This document shows, in pieces, positions 1 through 6,865 of a DNA stretch of 18,840 nt. Origin of the DNA: an uncultured Bacteroidales bacterium (GTDB taxonomy: Bacteria; Bacteroidota; Bacteroidia; Bacteroidales; UBA932); NCBI GenBank assembly GCA_934675095.1, contig CAKUPC010000038.1:1-18840 (forward strand), in the 5' to 3' direction. Under the pieces are notes generated by a model. It ran no database searches. It was not told the DNA's origin and worked only from the letters and a program-made list of their open reading frames with translations. Position 1 is the stretch's first letter, and the number at the start of each line of letters is the position of its first letter. The position numbers and the translations under genes were made by a program.

Positions 1-1782
1 GGCCTTGCCGGCGGCGTAGTCGCCCTCCGACTTGATGCGCTGGATTTCAGCGAGAAGCTCGCCGAACAGACCGCGCAGTGCCGGGTAGTCGTTCACCACG
101 AAATAGGTCTTGCCGTCACGCACCTTCTTCTCTATGACATTGTTCTCCCGTCCCTTGTCGTAGCACCACTGGGCAATCAGCTTGCGGTTCTGCATATGCG
201 CCTCAGTGTTTTTCTTTCCAAGTTCGACGCGTGAGAACTGCACGAGCAGGCCGTTGCGTATGTAGTTGGCGTACATCGCCTTGTAGGCCTCGCCGTCAGG
301 AAGGATGCCGAGTTCGACGAGCTTCGGGTCGGCCATATAGTAGAGTCCGAAGAGGTCTGCGCGGGTCTCCTCAAGAGTGGAACTGAACTCTCCGAGCGCG
401 TTCGGTGAAGTCCCCGGAAGAAGCTGCCCGCTGCCGTGGCCGAGGCATTCGTGCAGGTCAGTGTGAATCTCGTCGGTGAGGGCGAGGTATTTCTTTGCCA
501 TGGCTATTTCGTCCTCGTCCCAAGCAAACTCGGTGAGCGTGCTCTTCGGAGATTCCTGTGCCGCGAAGTCGTAGGCGTGGGTTATGTTGGCTATGGTCAC
601 TGACTTGGAGCCGTGTTCGCGCCGGATCCAGTCGGCGTTCGGGAGATTGATTCCGATAGGGGTGGCAGGGTAGCAGTCTCCGGCGAGCGTCACCGCGTTT
701 ATGACCTTCGCTGAGATGCCCTTGACCGCCGGCTTCCTGACCCTTGCAACGACAGGGGAGTGGTCCTCGAACCACTGCGCGTTTTCCGAGAGCTTCACGG
801 TGCGCTGCGAGGCTTCCTCGTCACGCACGTTCACGAGCCCCTCCCATGTGGCCTTGCGCCCGAGAGGGTCGTTGTAGTCCTCGATGAAACCGTTGATGAA
901 ATCCACCGTGCCGAGCGTGTCCTTCACCCATTCGATGTTGTACTTGTCCCAGATACGGAGGTCACCCGTGCGGTAGTAATCGACCAGAGTCGCGATGTAC
1001 TGCTTCTGAAGTTCACTCTCTGCGACCTCGGACGCAAGCTCCAGCTCTCCGACAATCTTCGAAATAGCCGCTCCGTACAATCCGTCAATGCGATAGACCT
1101 CCTCGCGGATTACTCCGTCAGTGCCCTTGACGAGCTTGCTGTTCAGGCCGTATGAGACAGGCTCGGGGGCGTTCGGGTCGGCGAGCGCGGCATAGAAGTC
1201 ATCGACCTCTTTCCTGCTGACGCCCTCGTAGAAGTTCACGGAAGAGCCTTTCACGATGTCCCCCTCGTCCGTCTTTCTCCAGCGGTAGAGGGTAGGGGAA
1301 TATATCGCCTCAAGAAGTTCAGCGTCCTCGTCGCCCACGGCGGCCATCAGGGATGCAAAATACTCGCGTGAGCACTCCGGGAAGAATTTTTCCTCAGCAT
1401 AGTGATGATGTATTCCGTTGCTGAAAAACACCCTCTTCGCATATACGAGGAAGTCGGCATATTCCTGACATTCCTTGTCTCCGTCATATTTCTCGATTAT
1501 GTCCTCAAGCAGATGACGCACCGGCAGATTCACCGCGCAGTTCTGGTCCCACAGGATGTCGCGCCCGTATTTCGCCGCCTCGCTCAGATGATAGACATAT
1601 TCCTTCTGCTTGAGGGTCAGGGAATTCCATCCCGGAACGCGGTATCTCATGATTTTCAGGTCGGCGAACTCGTCAATCAGGTACCTGAAATCGGCCGGCA
1701 CTTCCTCCTTCTTCGGCCCGCCGCACGAAACGGCACAGCCCATAATCGTTGCTGCTGCAATCATTTTCACTACAGTTTTCAT
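1..1782 (-). CDS. Dipeptidyl peptidase III-like zinc metallopeptidase (M49), 3' end outside the window
   Basis: Translating the minus strand from the ATG at 1782 gives 594 codons with no stop before the window edge, so the C-terminus is missing. A zinc site H444-E-C-L-G-H449 (HExxGH, typical of peptidase family M49) lies at 436-453, followed by E471-E-T-R-A-D at about 357-372, matching the second M49 motif in which a glutamate is the third zinc ligand. Family members remove dipeptides from the N-terminus of oligopeptides. The N-terminus has a short hydrophobic stretch ending in Cys16 or Cys20 followed by GG, so it is probably a lipoprotein; the exact lipobox is ambiguous. Bacterial relatives are about 650-680 residues, so roughly 70-80 residues are probably lost off the edge. 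It is divergent from a C11 peptidase gene, which suggests a role in peptide use outside the cytoplasm. Family assignment is strong; the location is inferred. Confidence 0.93.
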   Translation of the reverse strand, partial: MKTVVKMIAAATIMGCAVSCGGPKKEEVPADFRYLIDEFADLKIMRYRVPGWNSLTLKQKEYVYHLSEAAKYGRDILWDQNCAVNLPVRHLLEDIIEKYDGDKECQEYADFLVYAKRVFFSNGIHHHYAEEKFFPECSREYFASLMAAVGDEDAELLEAIYSPTLYRWRKTDEGDIVKGSSVNFYEGVSRKEVDDFYAALADPNAPEPVSYGLNSKLVKGTDGVIREEVYRIDGLYGAAISKIVGELELASEVAESELQKQYIATLVDYYRTGDLRIWDKYNIEWVKDTLGTVDFINGFIEDYNDPLGRKATWEGLVNVRDEEASQRTVKLSENAQWFEDHSPVVARVRKPAVKGISAKVINAVTLAGDCYPATPIGINLPNADWIRREHGSKSVTIANITHAYDFAAQESPKSTLTEFAWDEDEIAMAKKYLALTDEIHTDLHECLGHGSGQLLPGTSPNALGEFSSTLEETRADLFGLYYMADPKLVELGILPDGEAYKAMYANYIRNGLLVQFSRVELGKKNTEAHMQNRKLIAQWCYDKGRENNVIEKKVRDGKTYFVVNDYPALRGLFGELLAEIQRIKSEGDYAAGKA

Positions 1783-1797
1783 ATTTTTAATTTTTCG

Positions 1798-1805
1798 TAC
1801 CTTTG
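1798..1805 (+). promoter_or_regulatory. Putative -7 box for the C11 peptidase gene
   Basis: TACCTTTG matches the -7 consensus TAnnTTTG. A start near 1812 gives a leader of about 37 nt to the ATG at 1849. The -33 position holds only a T-rich stretch. The box lies downstream, in the direction of transcription, of the opposing minus-strand -7 box, so the two predicted transcripts overlap head to head. Confidence 0.55.
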
Positions 1806-1832
1806 CAAATTTGAAAATATCTGACAAATTTA
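1806..1832. repeat. Gapped motif CAAATTTG-N11-CAAATTTA (copy A)
   Basis: CAAATTTG at 1806-1813 and CAAATTTA at 1825-1832 are separated by 11 bp. The same two octamers with the same 11-bp gap occur at 15336-15362. The motif lies between and over the opposing -7 boxes of the two peptidase genes. It may be a regulator site, or a by-product of AT-rich promoter boxes. Confidence 0.45.
1825..1832 (-). promoter_or_regulatory. Putative -7 box for the M49 peptidase gene
   Basis: The minus strand reads TAAATTTG here, matching the Bacteroidota -7 consensus TAnnTTTG. A start near 1818 would give a leader of about 36 nt before the ATG at 1782. I see no TTG 19-21 bp upstream, so the -33 element is weak or absent. 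The box is also the right half of a gapped repeat (see 1806-1832). Confidence 0.5.
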
Positions 1833-1848
1833 GAAAAAATATGGGAAT

Positions 1849-3162
1849 ATGAAGAATATGATACGGAATATGCTTTTGTCCGTCGCGGCTCTCCTCTCGC
1901 TCGGCGCCTGCACGAAGGTTGTCACCGAAACGGAGGTCATCGTGCGGCACAATCACATCCATGCGTTCGTTATGATGAGCTTCGGCTGCAATGACTTGGA
2001 CTCATATCTGAAGAAGAACATAAAGGAAGTGGAGATTCGCTACATTCCCGACGGAGGGGATGAGGAGAACCTGTTTTTCATCTACAGCCACGGGGTGAAT
2101 GCGGACGGAACTCCGGAGATTCCCTCTCTTGTGAGGGTTTATCGGAATCATGCCGGCGACCTCGTGCGTGCCAATGTCATGACATTCAGCGAGGGGGACG
2201 TCCCGAACACCGGCGAGAACATCACGAAAGTCCTCAGCTGCATCAGGGACAGGTACCGTGCGGACAGCTACGGCCTGCTGCTCTCCTCCCACGGCTCCGG
2301 CTGGGTTCCGCCGGGCTATCTCGCTCTGCCCGAAAGGTTCGAGGGCACAACTACGGATGTATGGTCGGCAGGAAAGTCCGGCAGACAGGGAAGCCGTCGC
2401 GCAAATGCCCCCGTGCCTTATGTCCGTCGCGATGGCGACGGTCCTGCGGTGAAGAGCATCGGTTCGACATGGACGGACAAGACGCACAAGAACGCCTATG
2501 AGACCGACATCATCGAACTGGCCGAGGCAATACCGTTCAAGGTGGACTACATCATCTTCGACGCCTGCTACATGGGCGGAATTGAGGTCGCATACGAACT
2601 GAAGGACAAATGCCGCTGGATGGGCGCCTCCCAGACTGAGATTCTGGGCGACGGAATGGACTACAGCCGGCTTGTCGAGCGGCTTCTGAAGTCAGATGCT
2701 CCGGCTCCGGAGGCAGTATGCGAGGATTTCTACAGCCTTTACGAGAACCAGAGCGGGCAATACAAGTCCGCGACAATCTCCATGATTGACTGCTCCCGCC
2801 TCGACGCGCTTGCCGCCGTGTGCCGTTCCGTGTTCCGCTCGCACGATGTGAATTACGACAGCTGCGACAAGACAGCCCTCCAGCAGTTTTTCCGTAACCG
2901 CTACAGGGACAAGCAGAAATGGTTCTATGACCTTCGGAGCATAATGGTCGCCTCCGGGGCGACGGAAACCGAACTCTCCGACATCGACTGGGCTCTCGGA
3001 CAGTGCGTCGCCTACAAGGCCTCGACGGAGTGGTTCATGAGTGACTTCCAGATCAAGAGTTTCAGCGGCCTGAGCATGTATATGCCTTATCCGGACCGGA
3101 ACTATCTCAATAATTATTATAAGGAGCTTTCCTGGAACAAGGCGACGGGTCTTGTGAAGTAA
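1849..3162 (+). CDS. Clostripain-like cysteine peptidase (family C11), lipoprotein
   Basis: The 437-residue protein starts with a signal peptide ending in a lipobox L-G-A-C21, so it should be a lipid-anchored exported protein. The catalytic dyad of family C11 is visible: H148 in S-S-H-G-S-G-W and C240 in F-D-A-C-Y-M-G-G, each preceded by a hydrophobic strand (YGLLLSSHG and VDYIIFDAC). C11 enzymes cleave after basic residues and often self-process; the clan CD fold is shared with caspases and gingipains. Relatives in gut Bacteroidales include fragipain, which activates a secreted toxin, but no toxin gene is visible here, so the substrate is unknown. The region after the Cys (about 250-437) shows no other domain I recognise. 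The ATG at 1849 is directly followed by a positively charged signal-peptide start. Divergent from the M49 peptidase gene. Confidence 0.92.
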   Translation: MKNMIRNMLLSVAALLSLGACTKVVTETEVIVRHNHIHAFVMMSFGCNDLDSYLKKNIKEVEIRYIPDGGDEENLFFIYSHGVNADGTPEIPSLVRVYRNHAGDLVRANVMTFSEGDVPNTGENITKVLSCIRDRYRADSYGLLLSSHGSGWVPPGYLALPERFEGTTTDVWSAGKSGRQGSRRANAPVPYVRRDGDGPAVKSIGSTWTDKTHKNAYETDIIELAEAIPFKVDYIIFDACYMGGIEVAYELKDKCRWMGASQTEILGDGMDYSRLVERLLKSDAPAPEAVCEDFYSLYENQSGQYKSATISMIDCSRLDALAAVCRSVFRSHDVNYDSCDKTALQQFFRNRYRDKQKWFYDLRSIMVASGATETELSDIDWALGQCVAYKASTEWFMSDFQIKSFSGLSMYMPYPDRNYLNNYYKELSWNKATGLVK

Positions 3163-3193
3163 TTGAATGAGAGGTTGTAACAGCCCGCTTGTA

Positions 3194-3282
3194 GAAGTTG
3201 CGGAGCGTATGGGGCAGGAGATCCTGAGCGATTTTTTTTCATGAGCGAAGGCCTCCTGCTCCATACGCCTTAAAACAACTTC
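3194..3282. terminator. Long imperfect inverted repeat, possible terminator of the C11 gene
   Basis: Arms 3205-3219 and 3254-3268 pair over 15 bp with a single G-U. They are flanked by a second perfect 7-bp pair, GAAGTTG (3194-3200) with CAACTTC (3276-3282). The 34-nt loop contains a run of eight T. It follows the C11 stop by 31 bp and ends just before the L25 promoter, so termination is the simplest role. The T-run is inside the loop rather than after the stem, which is unusual for an intrinsic terminator. Confidence 0.5.
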
Positions 3283-3300
3283 GCCCACGCTTGATTTCTG

Positions 3301-3332
3301 TTGTTGAATATCAGAAAAAAGTTGTATATTTG
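3301..3332 (+). promoter_or_regulatory. Promoter of the L25-pth-dNK operon
   Basis: The -7 box TATATTTG is at 3325-3332. TTG repeats at 3301-3303 and 3304-3306 fall 21 and 18 bp upstream and can serve as the -33 element. An inverted repeat TTTCTG (3295-3300) / CAGAAA (3312-3317) brackets the -33 area. Transcription should begin just after 3335, giving a leader of nearly 100 nt. Confidence 0.75.
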
Positions 3333-3335
3333 CAG

Positions 3336-3432
3336 CCCCATAAAAAGTCACAGGACTTTTTGGTGCAATGGGGTTCTGTCATCCTCGCAAGGGGAGGCTG
3401 AACTGAGTAACACATTTTAAATTAACAAAACA
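3336..3432 (+). promoter_or_regulatory. Structured 5' leader of the L25 mRNA
   Basis: CCCCAT (3336-3341) pairs with ATGGGG (3368-3373). Directly inside it, AAAAAGTC (3342-3349) pairs perfectly with GACTTTTT (3354-3361) around an ACAG loop, leaving a 6-nt bulge on the 3' side. A smaller hairpin CCTC (3383-3386) / GAGG (3394-3397) follows. The position, directly after the predicted start site of a ribosomal-protein gene, fits an autoregulatory leader, but this is inference. An AUG within the outer stem opens a 12-codon ORF. I do not recognise it as a named RNA family. Confidence 0.5.
3368..3406 (+). CDS. Possible 12-codon leader peptide upstream of L25
   Basis: ATG at 3368 opens a frame encoding MGFCHPRKGRLN, ending at TGA 3404-3406, 26 nt before the L25 start. 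The AUG and following GGG form the 3' strand of the outer leader helix, so translation of this ORF and folding of the leader would be mutually exclusive. There is no strong ribosome-binding site. It may be a chance ORF. Confidence 0.2.
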   Translation: MGFCHPRKGRLN

Positions 3433-4008
3433 ATGAAACACATTGAATTGAAGGGTCAGCTTCGTGAAGCTGTCGGCAAGAAGGCCATCAAGGCTCTCCG
3501 CAAGGAAGGACTCGTACCTTGCAACATCTACGGACTCGGAATGGAGAACATCCACTTTGCGGTTGACGCCAAGGCTCTCAGACCGATCACCCACACTCCG
3601 AACTCATACATCATCGACCTCGAACTCAGCAACGGACAGAAAATCAATGCCGTTCTTCACGAGCTTCAGTGGCATCCGGTAGAGGACCAGTGCCTCCATG
3701 TAGATTTCCTCGCCGTAAACGACACCAAGCCTGTCGTAATTGACGTTCCGGTTGTAGTTACCGGTCACGCTGAGGGTGTGAAGGCCGGCGGTAAGCTCCT
3801 CGTTTCCGCACGCAAGCTCAAGATAAGCGCGATGATGAACAACCTTCCTGACAACCTTGAGGTAGATTGTACTCCTCTCCATATCGGCAAGCAGATTGTA
3901 GCCGGCGACCTCCACTACGAGGGCGTCACCATCGTTTCTCCTAAGGCGACAATCATCTGCTCAGTACGTCCTACCCGTGCATCCGCTCAGGCTGCTCAGG
4001 CTGAATAA
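3433..4008 (+). CDS. rplY: 50S ribosomal protein L25 (Ctc/TL5 form)
   Basis: The 191-residue protein has the two-domain architecture of the long L25 form. Residues about 1-90 are the 5S-rRNA-binding L25 domain, with K-A-I-K-A-L-R-K-E-G-L-V-P and Y-G near the start and L-H-E-L-Q-W-H-P-V as the later conserved segment. Residues about 95-185 are the TL5 beta domain (V-P-V-V-V-T-G-H-A-E-G-V-K-A-G-G). It binds 5S rRNA at the central protuberance of the large subunit. The ATG is preceded by an A-rich stretch, as usual in this phylum. It is first in an operon with pth 18 bp downstream, an arrangement known from many bacteria. The upstream leader suggests its own regulation. Identification is secure. 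Confidence 0.97.
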   Translation: MKHIELKGQLREAVGKKAIKALRKEGLVPCNIYGLGMENIHFAVDAKALRPITHTPNSYIIDLELSNGQKINAVLHELQWHPVEDQCLHVDFLAVNDTKPVVIDVPVVVTGHAEGVKAGGKLLVSARKLKISAMMNNLPDNLEVDCTPLHIGKQIVAGDLHYEGVTIVSPKATIICSVRPTRASAQAAQAE

Positions 4009-4026
4009 TCAGGAAATGTCTGAAAG

Positions 4027-4617
4027 ATGAACTGTCTTGTAGTCGGGCTCGGAAACATAGGTTCCGAATATGAAAACACCCGGCACAACATGGGATTTAT
4101 AGTGTTGGATGCCTTTGCAAAGGCATCCAACGCCGTTTTTCACACCGACCGTTACGGGGACATTGCCGAGGTCCCGTTCAAGGGTCACCGCTTCATACTC
4201 CTCAAGCCATCGACCTACATGAACCTCAGCGGCAAGGCCGTCAGGTACTGGATGCAGGAGAAGAACATACCGATTGAAAATATCATCGTGATTTCCGACG
4301 ACCTCAACCTTCCCTTCGGTACCATCCGGATGCGCAAGAACGGCAGCGACGGCGGTCATAACGGACTGAAGAACATCACTGAACTTCTCGGAAGTCAGGA
4401 GTATGCAAGAATACGCCTCGGAATAGGAAATGATTTCAGCCGGGGACATCAGGTCGATTTCGTGCTCGGGAAGCTGAGCGACGAAGAACTGAAGGTGATG
4501 CCGCTGATCAGCGACAAGGTGATAGCCGGCGTGAAGGCCTTCGCCACAATCGGCGTCGAGAGGGCGATGAACTCGACCAACTGCAAAATAGAAATTCCAC
4601 CTGCAAAAACTGAATAA
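4027..4617 (+). CDS. pth: Peptidyl-tRNA hydrolase (bacterial Pth)
   Basis: The 196-residue protein has the usual Pth length and motifs: G-L-G-N-I-G-x-x-Y-x-x-T-R-H20-N-M-G, with the catalytic His at 20; K-P-S-T-Y-M-N-L-S-G; the S-D-D-L-N-L-P-F-G segment with the catalytic Asp; and G-S-D-G-G-H-N-G-L-K. It cleaves the ester bond of peptidyl-tRNAs that drop off the ribosome, recycling tRNA. The proline usual in the first motif is isoleucine here, which I believe is common in this phylum and does not suggest loss of function. A weak GAAAG precedes the ATG. It is 18 bp after L25 and 2 bp before the kinase gene, so it is almost certainly co-transcribed with both. Confidence 0.97.
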   Translation: MNCLVVGLGNIGSEYENTRHNMGFIVLDAFAKASNAVFHTDRYGDIAEVPFKGHRFILLKPSTYMNLSGKAVRYWMQEKNIPIENIIVISDDLNLPFGTIRMRKNGSDGGHNGLKNITELLGSQEYARIRLGIGNDFSRGHQVDFVLGKLSDEELKVMPLISDKVIAGVKAFATIGVERAMNSTNCKIEIPPAKTE

Positions 4618-4619
4618 TC

Positions 4620-5231
4620 ATGCACATAGGTATCGCCGGTAACATAGGATGCGGCAAGACTACTCTCACGCGTATGCTGGCCGAACATTACGGATGGACT
4701 CCCAAGTTCGAGGCCGTGACCTACAACCCCTATCTTGAGGATTACTATACGGACATTCCACGCTGGTCCTATAATCTTGAGACCTACTTCCTCGCGCAGC
4801 GCCTCAAGGATGTTATGGCAATCTCACGCAGCAAGGAAACCATCGTCCAGGACCGCACGATATTCGAGGGCGTGGAGATATTCGTCCGCAACAACTACCT
4901 GATGGGCAACCTTTCCGAGCGTGACTTCAACACCTACATGGAACTCTTTCATGTCGTGATGTCCTCCGTGAAATATCCGGACCTGCTGATTTATATCCGC
5001 TCCTCGATTTCCCACCTCGTCTCCCAGATTGCAAAGAGGGGACGTGACTATGAGAAGGGGATGAGCATCGAGTATCTCACCGGACTGAACGAGCTCTATG
5101 AGCAGTGGATTGCCTCCTATCCCGGCAAGGTCATCATCATCGAGGGCGACAACCTCGACTTCGAGAACCGTCCGGAGGACTTCGCCTCAATTACGGACCG
5201 TATAGATGCTCAGTTGTTCGGCTTGTTCTGA
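4620..5231 (+). CDS. Deoxynucleoside kinase (deoxyadenosine/deoxyguanosine/deoxycytidine kinase family)
   Basis: The 203-residue protein begins with a P-loop G7-N-I-G-C-G-K-T14, followed by E-x-x-x-x-N-P-Y-L-E-D-Y-Y and W-S-Y-N-L-E-T-Y-F-L-A-Q-R, the substrate-binding segments of the dNK family. Next come V-Q-D-R-T-I-F-E-G, equivalent to the DRS/ERS catalytic motif, and a lid-like K-R-G-R-D-Y-E. It phosphorylates deoxyribonucleosides at the 5' position for nucleotide salvage; which base is preferred cannot be read from the sequence. The ATG lies 2 bp after the pth stop, so translation is probably coupled. Another nucleoside-metabolism gene, a phosphorylase, lies far downstream in the window but is not linked. 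Confidence 0.92.
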   Translation: MHIGIAGNIGCGKTTLTRMLAEHYGWTPKFEAVTYNPYLEDYYTDIPRWSYNLETYFLAQRLKDVMAISRSKETIVQDRTIFEGVEIFVRNNYLMGNLSERDFNTYMELFHVVMSSVKYPDLLIYIRSSISHLVSQIAKRGRDYEKGMSIEYLTGLNELYEQWIASYPGKVIIIEGDNLDFENRPEDFASITDRIDAQLFGLF

Positions 5232-5252
5232 CGGGGCGAAGAAGAGGCGGTC

Positions 5253-5329
5253 TGCTGCGTTGCTCAGTTTGCCAAAATCCTCACAACCATAAGGTTGCTG
5301 CGGTATTTGGCTTCACTGAGCGCCTTGCA
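5253..5329 (+). repeat. Nested palindromic intergenic repeat, copy 1
   Basis: The element folds on itself in layers: GCTCAGT (5262-5268) with ACTGAGC (5315-5321), GCCAAAAT (5271-5278) with ATTTGGC (5305-5311, one bulge), and CAACC (5284-5288) with GGTTG (5293-5297). The 20-nt core at 5271-5290 recurs exactly on the opposite strand at 13968-13987; TGCTGCGTT and GCCTTGCA at the flanks are also shared. It lies between the convergent ends of the dNK and serine hydrolase genes and may act as a two-way terminator. The remaining intergenic bases around it show nothing else. Confidence 0.75.
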
Positions 5330-5376
5330 TCCCATCCTTTTCTTCATCCCCTTTCTTTCAGTTGTTTGTTTTAATT

Positions 5377-5404
5377 GTCATTCCGAGCGAAATGAGGAAT
5401 CTTT
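5377..5404. repeat. Repeat-like sequence covering the end of the serine hydrolase gene
   Basis: The stretch beginning GTCATTCCGAGCGAAATGAG resembles a dispersed intergenic sequence (GTCATTCCGAGCGAAG-type) I recall from many bacterial genomes; I could not search for other copies and there is none in this window. Read on the minus strand, it encodes the last residues and the TGA stop of the serine hydrolase frame. Confidence 0.4.
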
Positions 5405-6772
5405 GTGTCTGGCCATCTGCGGGTCAAACAGGTTCTGTGAGGGAAGCTTGGCGGAGTAGTCGCGGCGGAGCTGGTCGAAGAGCGTCGCTGTGTATTTCAG
5501 GTGGCTCGGCCCCTTCCAGGTGCTCGTGTTCGTGATCCAAATCCAGCATTCCCCGTCGGGAAAATACTTGATGACTGCATTCGTTCCGGCGAGCGTCCCG
5601 GTACGCACCCAGCCCTTGCGCGGGTTGGTGTCGTTCCAGCCGAGGGAATAGGTGTTCGAGTCGATGTATTCAGTCATCTGTCCGACGCTTTCCTCGTCGA
5701 GCACGTCCGGGACCGACTCCGGCACCCCGTCAATCGAGGCCACGAACCTTGCGAGCTCGGCCGCGGAGCACACCCACGCCCCGGCTCCGCTCAGGAGATT
5801 TATGTCGTTTCCCCCGTAGCACCTCTCGACCATGCGCCCGCTCCCGTTGTATTCCTGAACCTGCTTTCCGTCGCCCTCGTGCACGAAATAGCGCACCTCG
5901 TTCGGCCGCTTGTCCCGGTAGTAGTTCCCGGCTATGTGCATATCCCAGCATCCGGCCGGATGCAGCACCCTTGTCTGGATGAAATCCTCGTAGCCCATCC
6001 CGGAGACGGTCTCTATTATCCTCGACAGCAGCATATACCCGTAGTTCGAATAGGTCTGCGAACCTCCCGGCTCGTACCTGAGCCTCCGGGAAAGCACCAG
6101 TCGGGAGTAGTCATCGAGTTCCGGGCTATGGTCAAGCCCCATCTGCCTCCGCACGTCGTTCGCCGAAAAGACAGGGTCGCGGCGGAATCCGGCCTGATGC
6201 CGCAGAAGATGCTCGACCGTAATCTTCGAGTAGTCGTTCATGTTGCTGATGGCCTCGGTGTAGAGCGAGTCCCGGAGTATTCCGTGAGGGCCGAAAACCG
6301 TGTCCGAGAGGTGCAGGAGCCCTTCTTCCTGAAGTTTCATGATTCCAGCTGCGGTGATGAGCTTCGAGACGGAAGCCACTCTCATGATGTGCCCCGGAGT
6401 CATCTCGACCGACACCCCGGTCTTTCTGCCCCAGTCCGTGGAGTCCCTGTCGCAGAACAGGCAGAGGCTGTCGTCGGCAATGCCGTAGCCCTTGCAGTAT
6501 AGCAGGGAATCTCCGCGCATCACCGCAAGCTGCGCCCCGTGGATGTGCCAGTACTGCATATATCGCTCGATTTTCCGGTCCATCTTCTTGAGTGTCGCCA
6601 CCTCCGACATCCCGTTCGTCAGCACCTTGTTCAGAAACACCGTGTCTTCAACCTCCTCCGTCACGGCCTGCTTCTGCCCCGTCCCGTGCAGCCTCGTGGC
6701 CGGAACCGCCACCGCCGCAACGACCGCCGCCACTACAATAACTAAAAATATTATATTTTTTCTTTTGACCAA
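5378..6772 (-). CDS. Exported serine hydrolase of the beta-lactamase / class C fold
   Basis: The 464-residue protein has an N-terminal hydrophobic segment (about residues 5-24), so it is exported or membrane-anchored. The S-x-x-K motif is S134-V-S-K137 in M-R-V-A-S-V-S-K, and the Y-x-N motif is Y241-S-N in T-Y-S-N-Y-G-Y-M. The later T-G-T-L-A-G-T stretch takes the place of the KTG/HTG motif. These mark the penicillin-binding/class C beta-lactamase/esterase superfamily (PF00144). True substrates range from esters to D-amino-acid peptides and cannot be read here. The only usable start is TTG at 6772, because an in-frame TAA lies 18 bp upstream and the next ATG is past the signal segment. The final residues KDSSFRSE come from a repeat-like sequence. 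It has its own -7 box, so it may be transcribed apart from the upstream genes. Confidence 0.88.
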   Translation of the reverse strand: MVKRKNIIFLVIVVAAVVAAVAVPATRLHGTGQKQAVTEEVEDTVFLNKVLTNGMSEVATLKKMDRKIERYMQYWHIHGAQLAVMRGDSLLYCKGYGIADDSLCLFCDRDSTDWGRKTGVSVEMTPGHIMRVASVSKLITAAGIMKLQEEGLLHLSDTVFGPHGILRDSLYTEAISNMNDYSKITVEHLLRHQAGFRRDPVFSANDVRRQMGLDHSPELDDYSRLVLSRRLRYEPGGSQTYSNYGYMLLSRIIETVSGMGYEDFIQTRVLHPAGCWDMHIAGNYYRDKRPNEVRYFVHEGDGKQVQEYNGSGRMVERCYGGNDINLLSGAGAWVCSAAELARFVASIDGVPESVPDVLDEESVGQMTEYIDSNTYSLGWNDTNPRKGWVRTGTLAGTNAVIKYFPDGECWIWITNTSTWKGPSHLKYTATLFDQLRRDYSAKLPSQNLFDPQMARHKDSSFRSE

Positions 6773-6843
6773 AACGCTATTATTCAGTTAAGAAATTTTC
6801 CGGAATAAAAAACTTGGCGATTTGAATAAGATTTTTGAGAAAA

Positions 6844-6851
6844 CAAATATA
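6844..6851 (-). promoter_or_regulatory. Putative -7 box for the serine hydrolase gene
   Basis: The minus strand reads TATATTTG, matching TAnnTTTG, 15 bp after the stop of the upstream gene. A start near 6838 gives a leader of about 65 nt. No TTG stands at the right -33 distance. Confidence 0.5.
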
Positions 6852-6865
6852 GACCCAAAAGATAT

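Noticed and set aside
760..1824. Plus-strand open frames opposite the M49 peptidase gene
   Set aside because: The minus strand encodes an uninterrupted protein with HExxGH and EExRAD motifs; the plus frames have low-complexity or unrecognisable translations.
4057..4062. Isoleucine in place of proline in the first Pth motif (GLGNIG)
   Set aside because: All catalytic residues are present and I believe this substitution is common in Bacteroidota Pth, so it is not evidence of decay.
5501..6502. Long open frame (333 codons) antisense to the serine hydrolase
   Set aside because: It is a by-product of GC-rich codon use on the opposite strand; its translation resembles no family, while the other strand has clear SxxK and YxN motifs.
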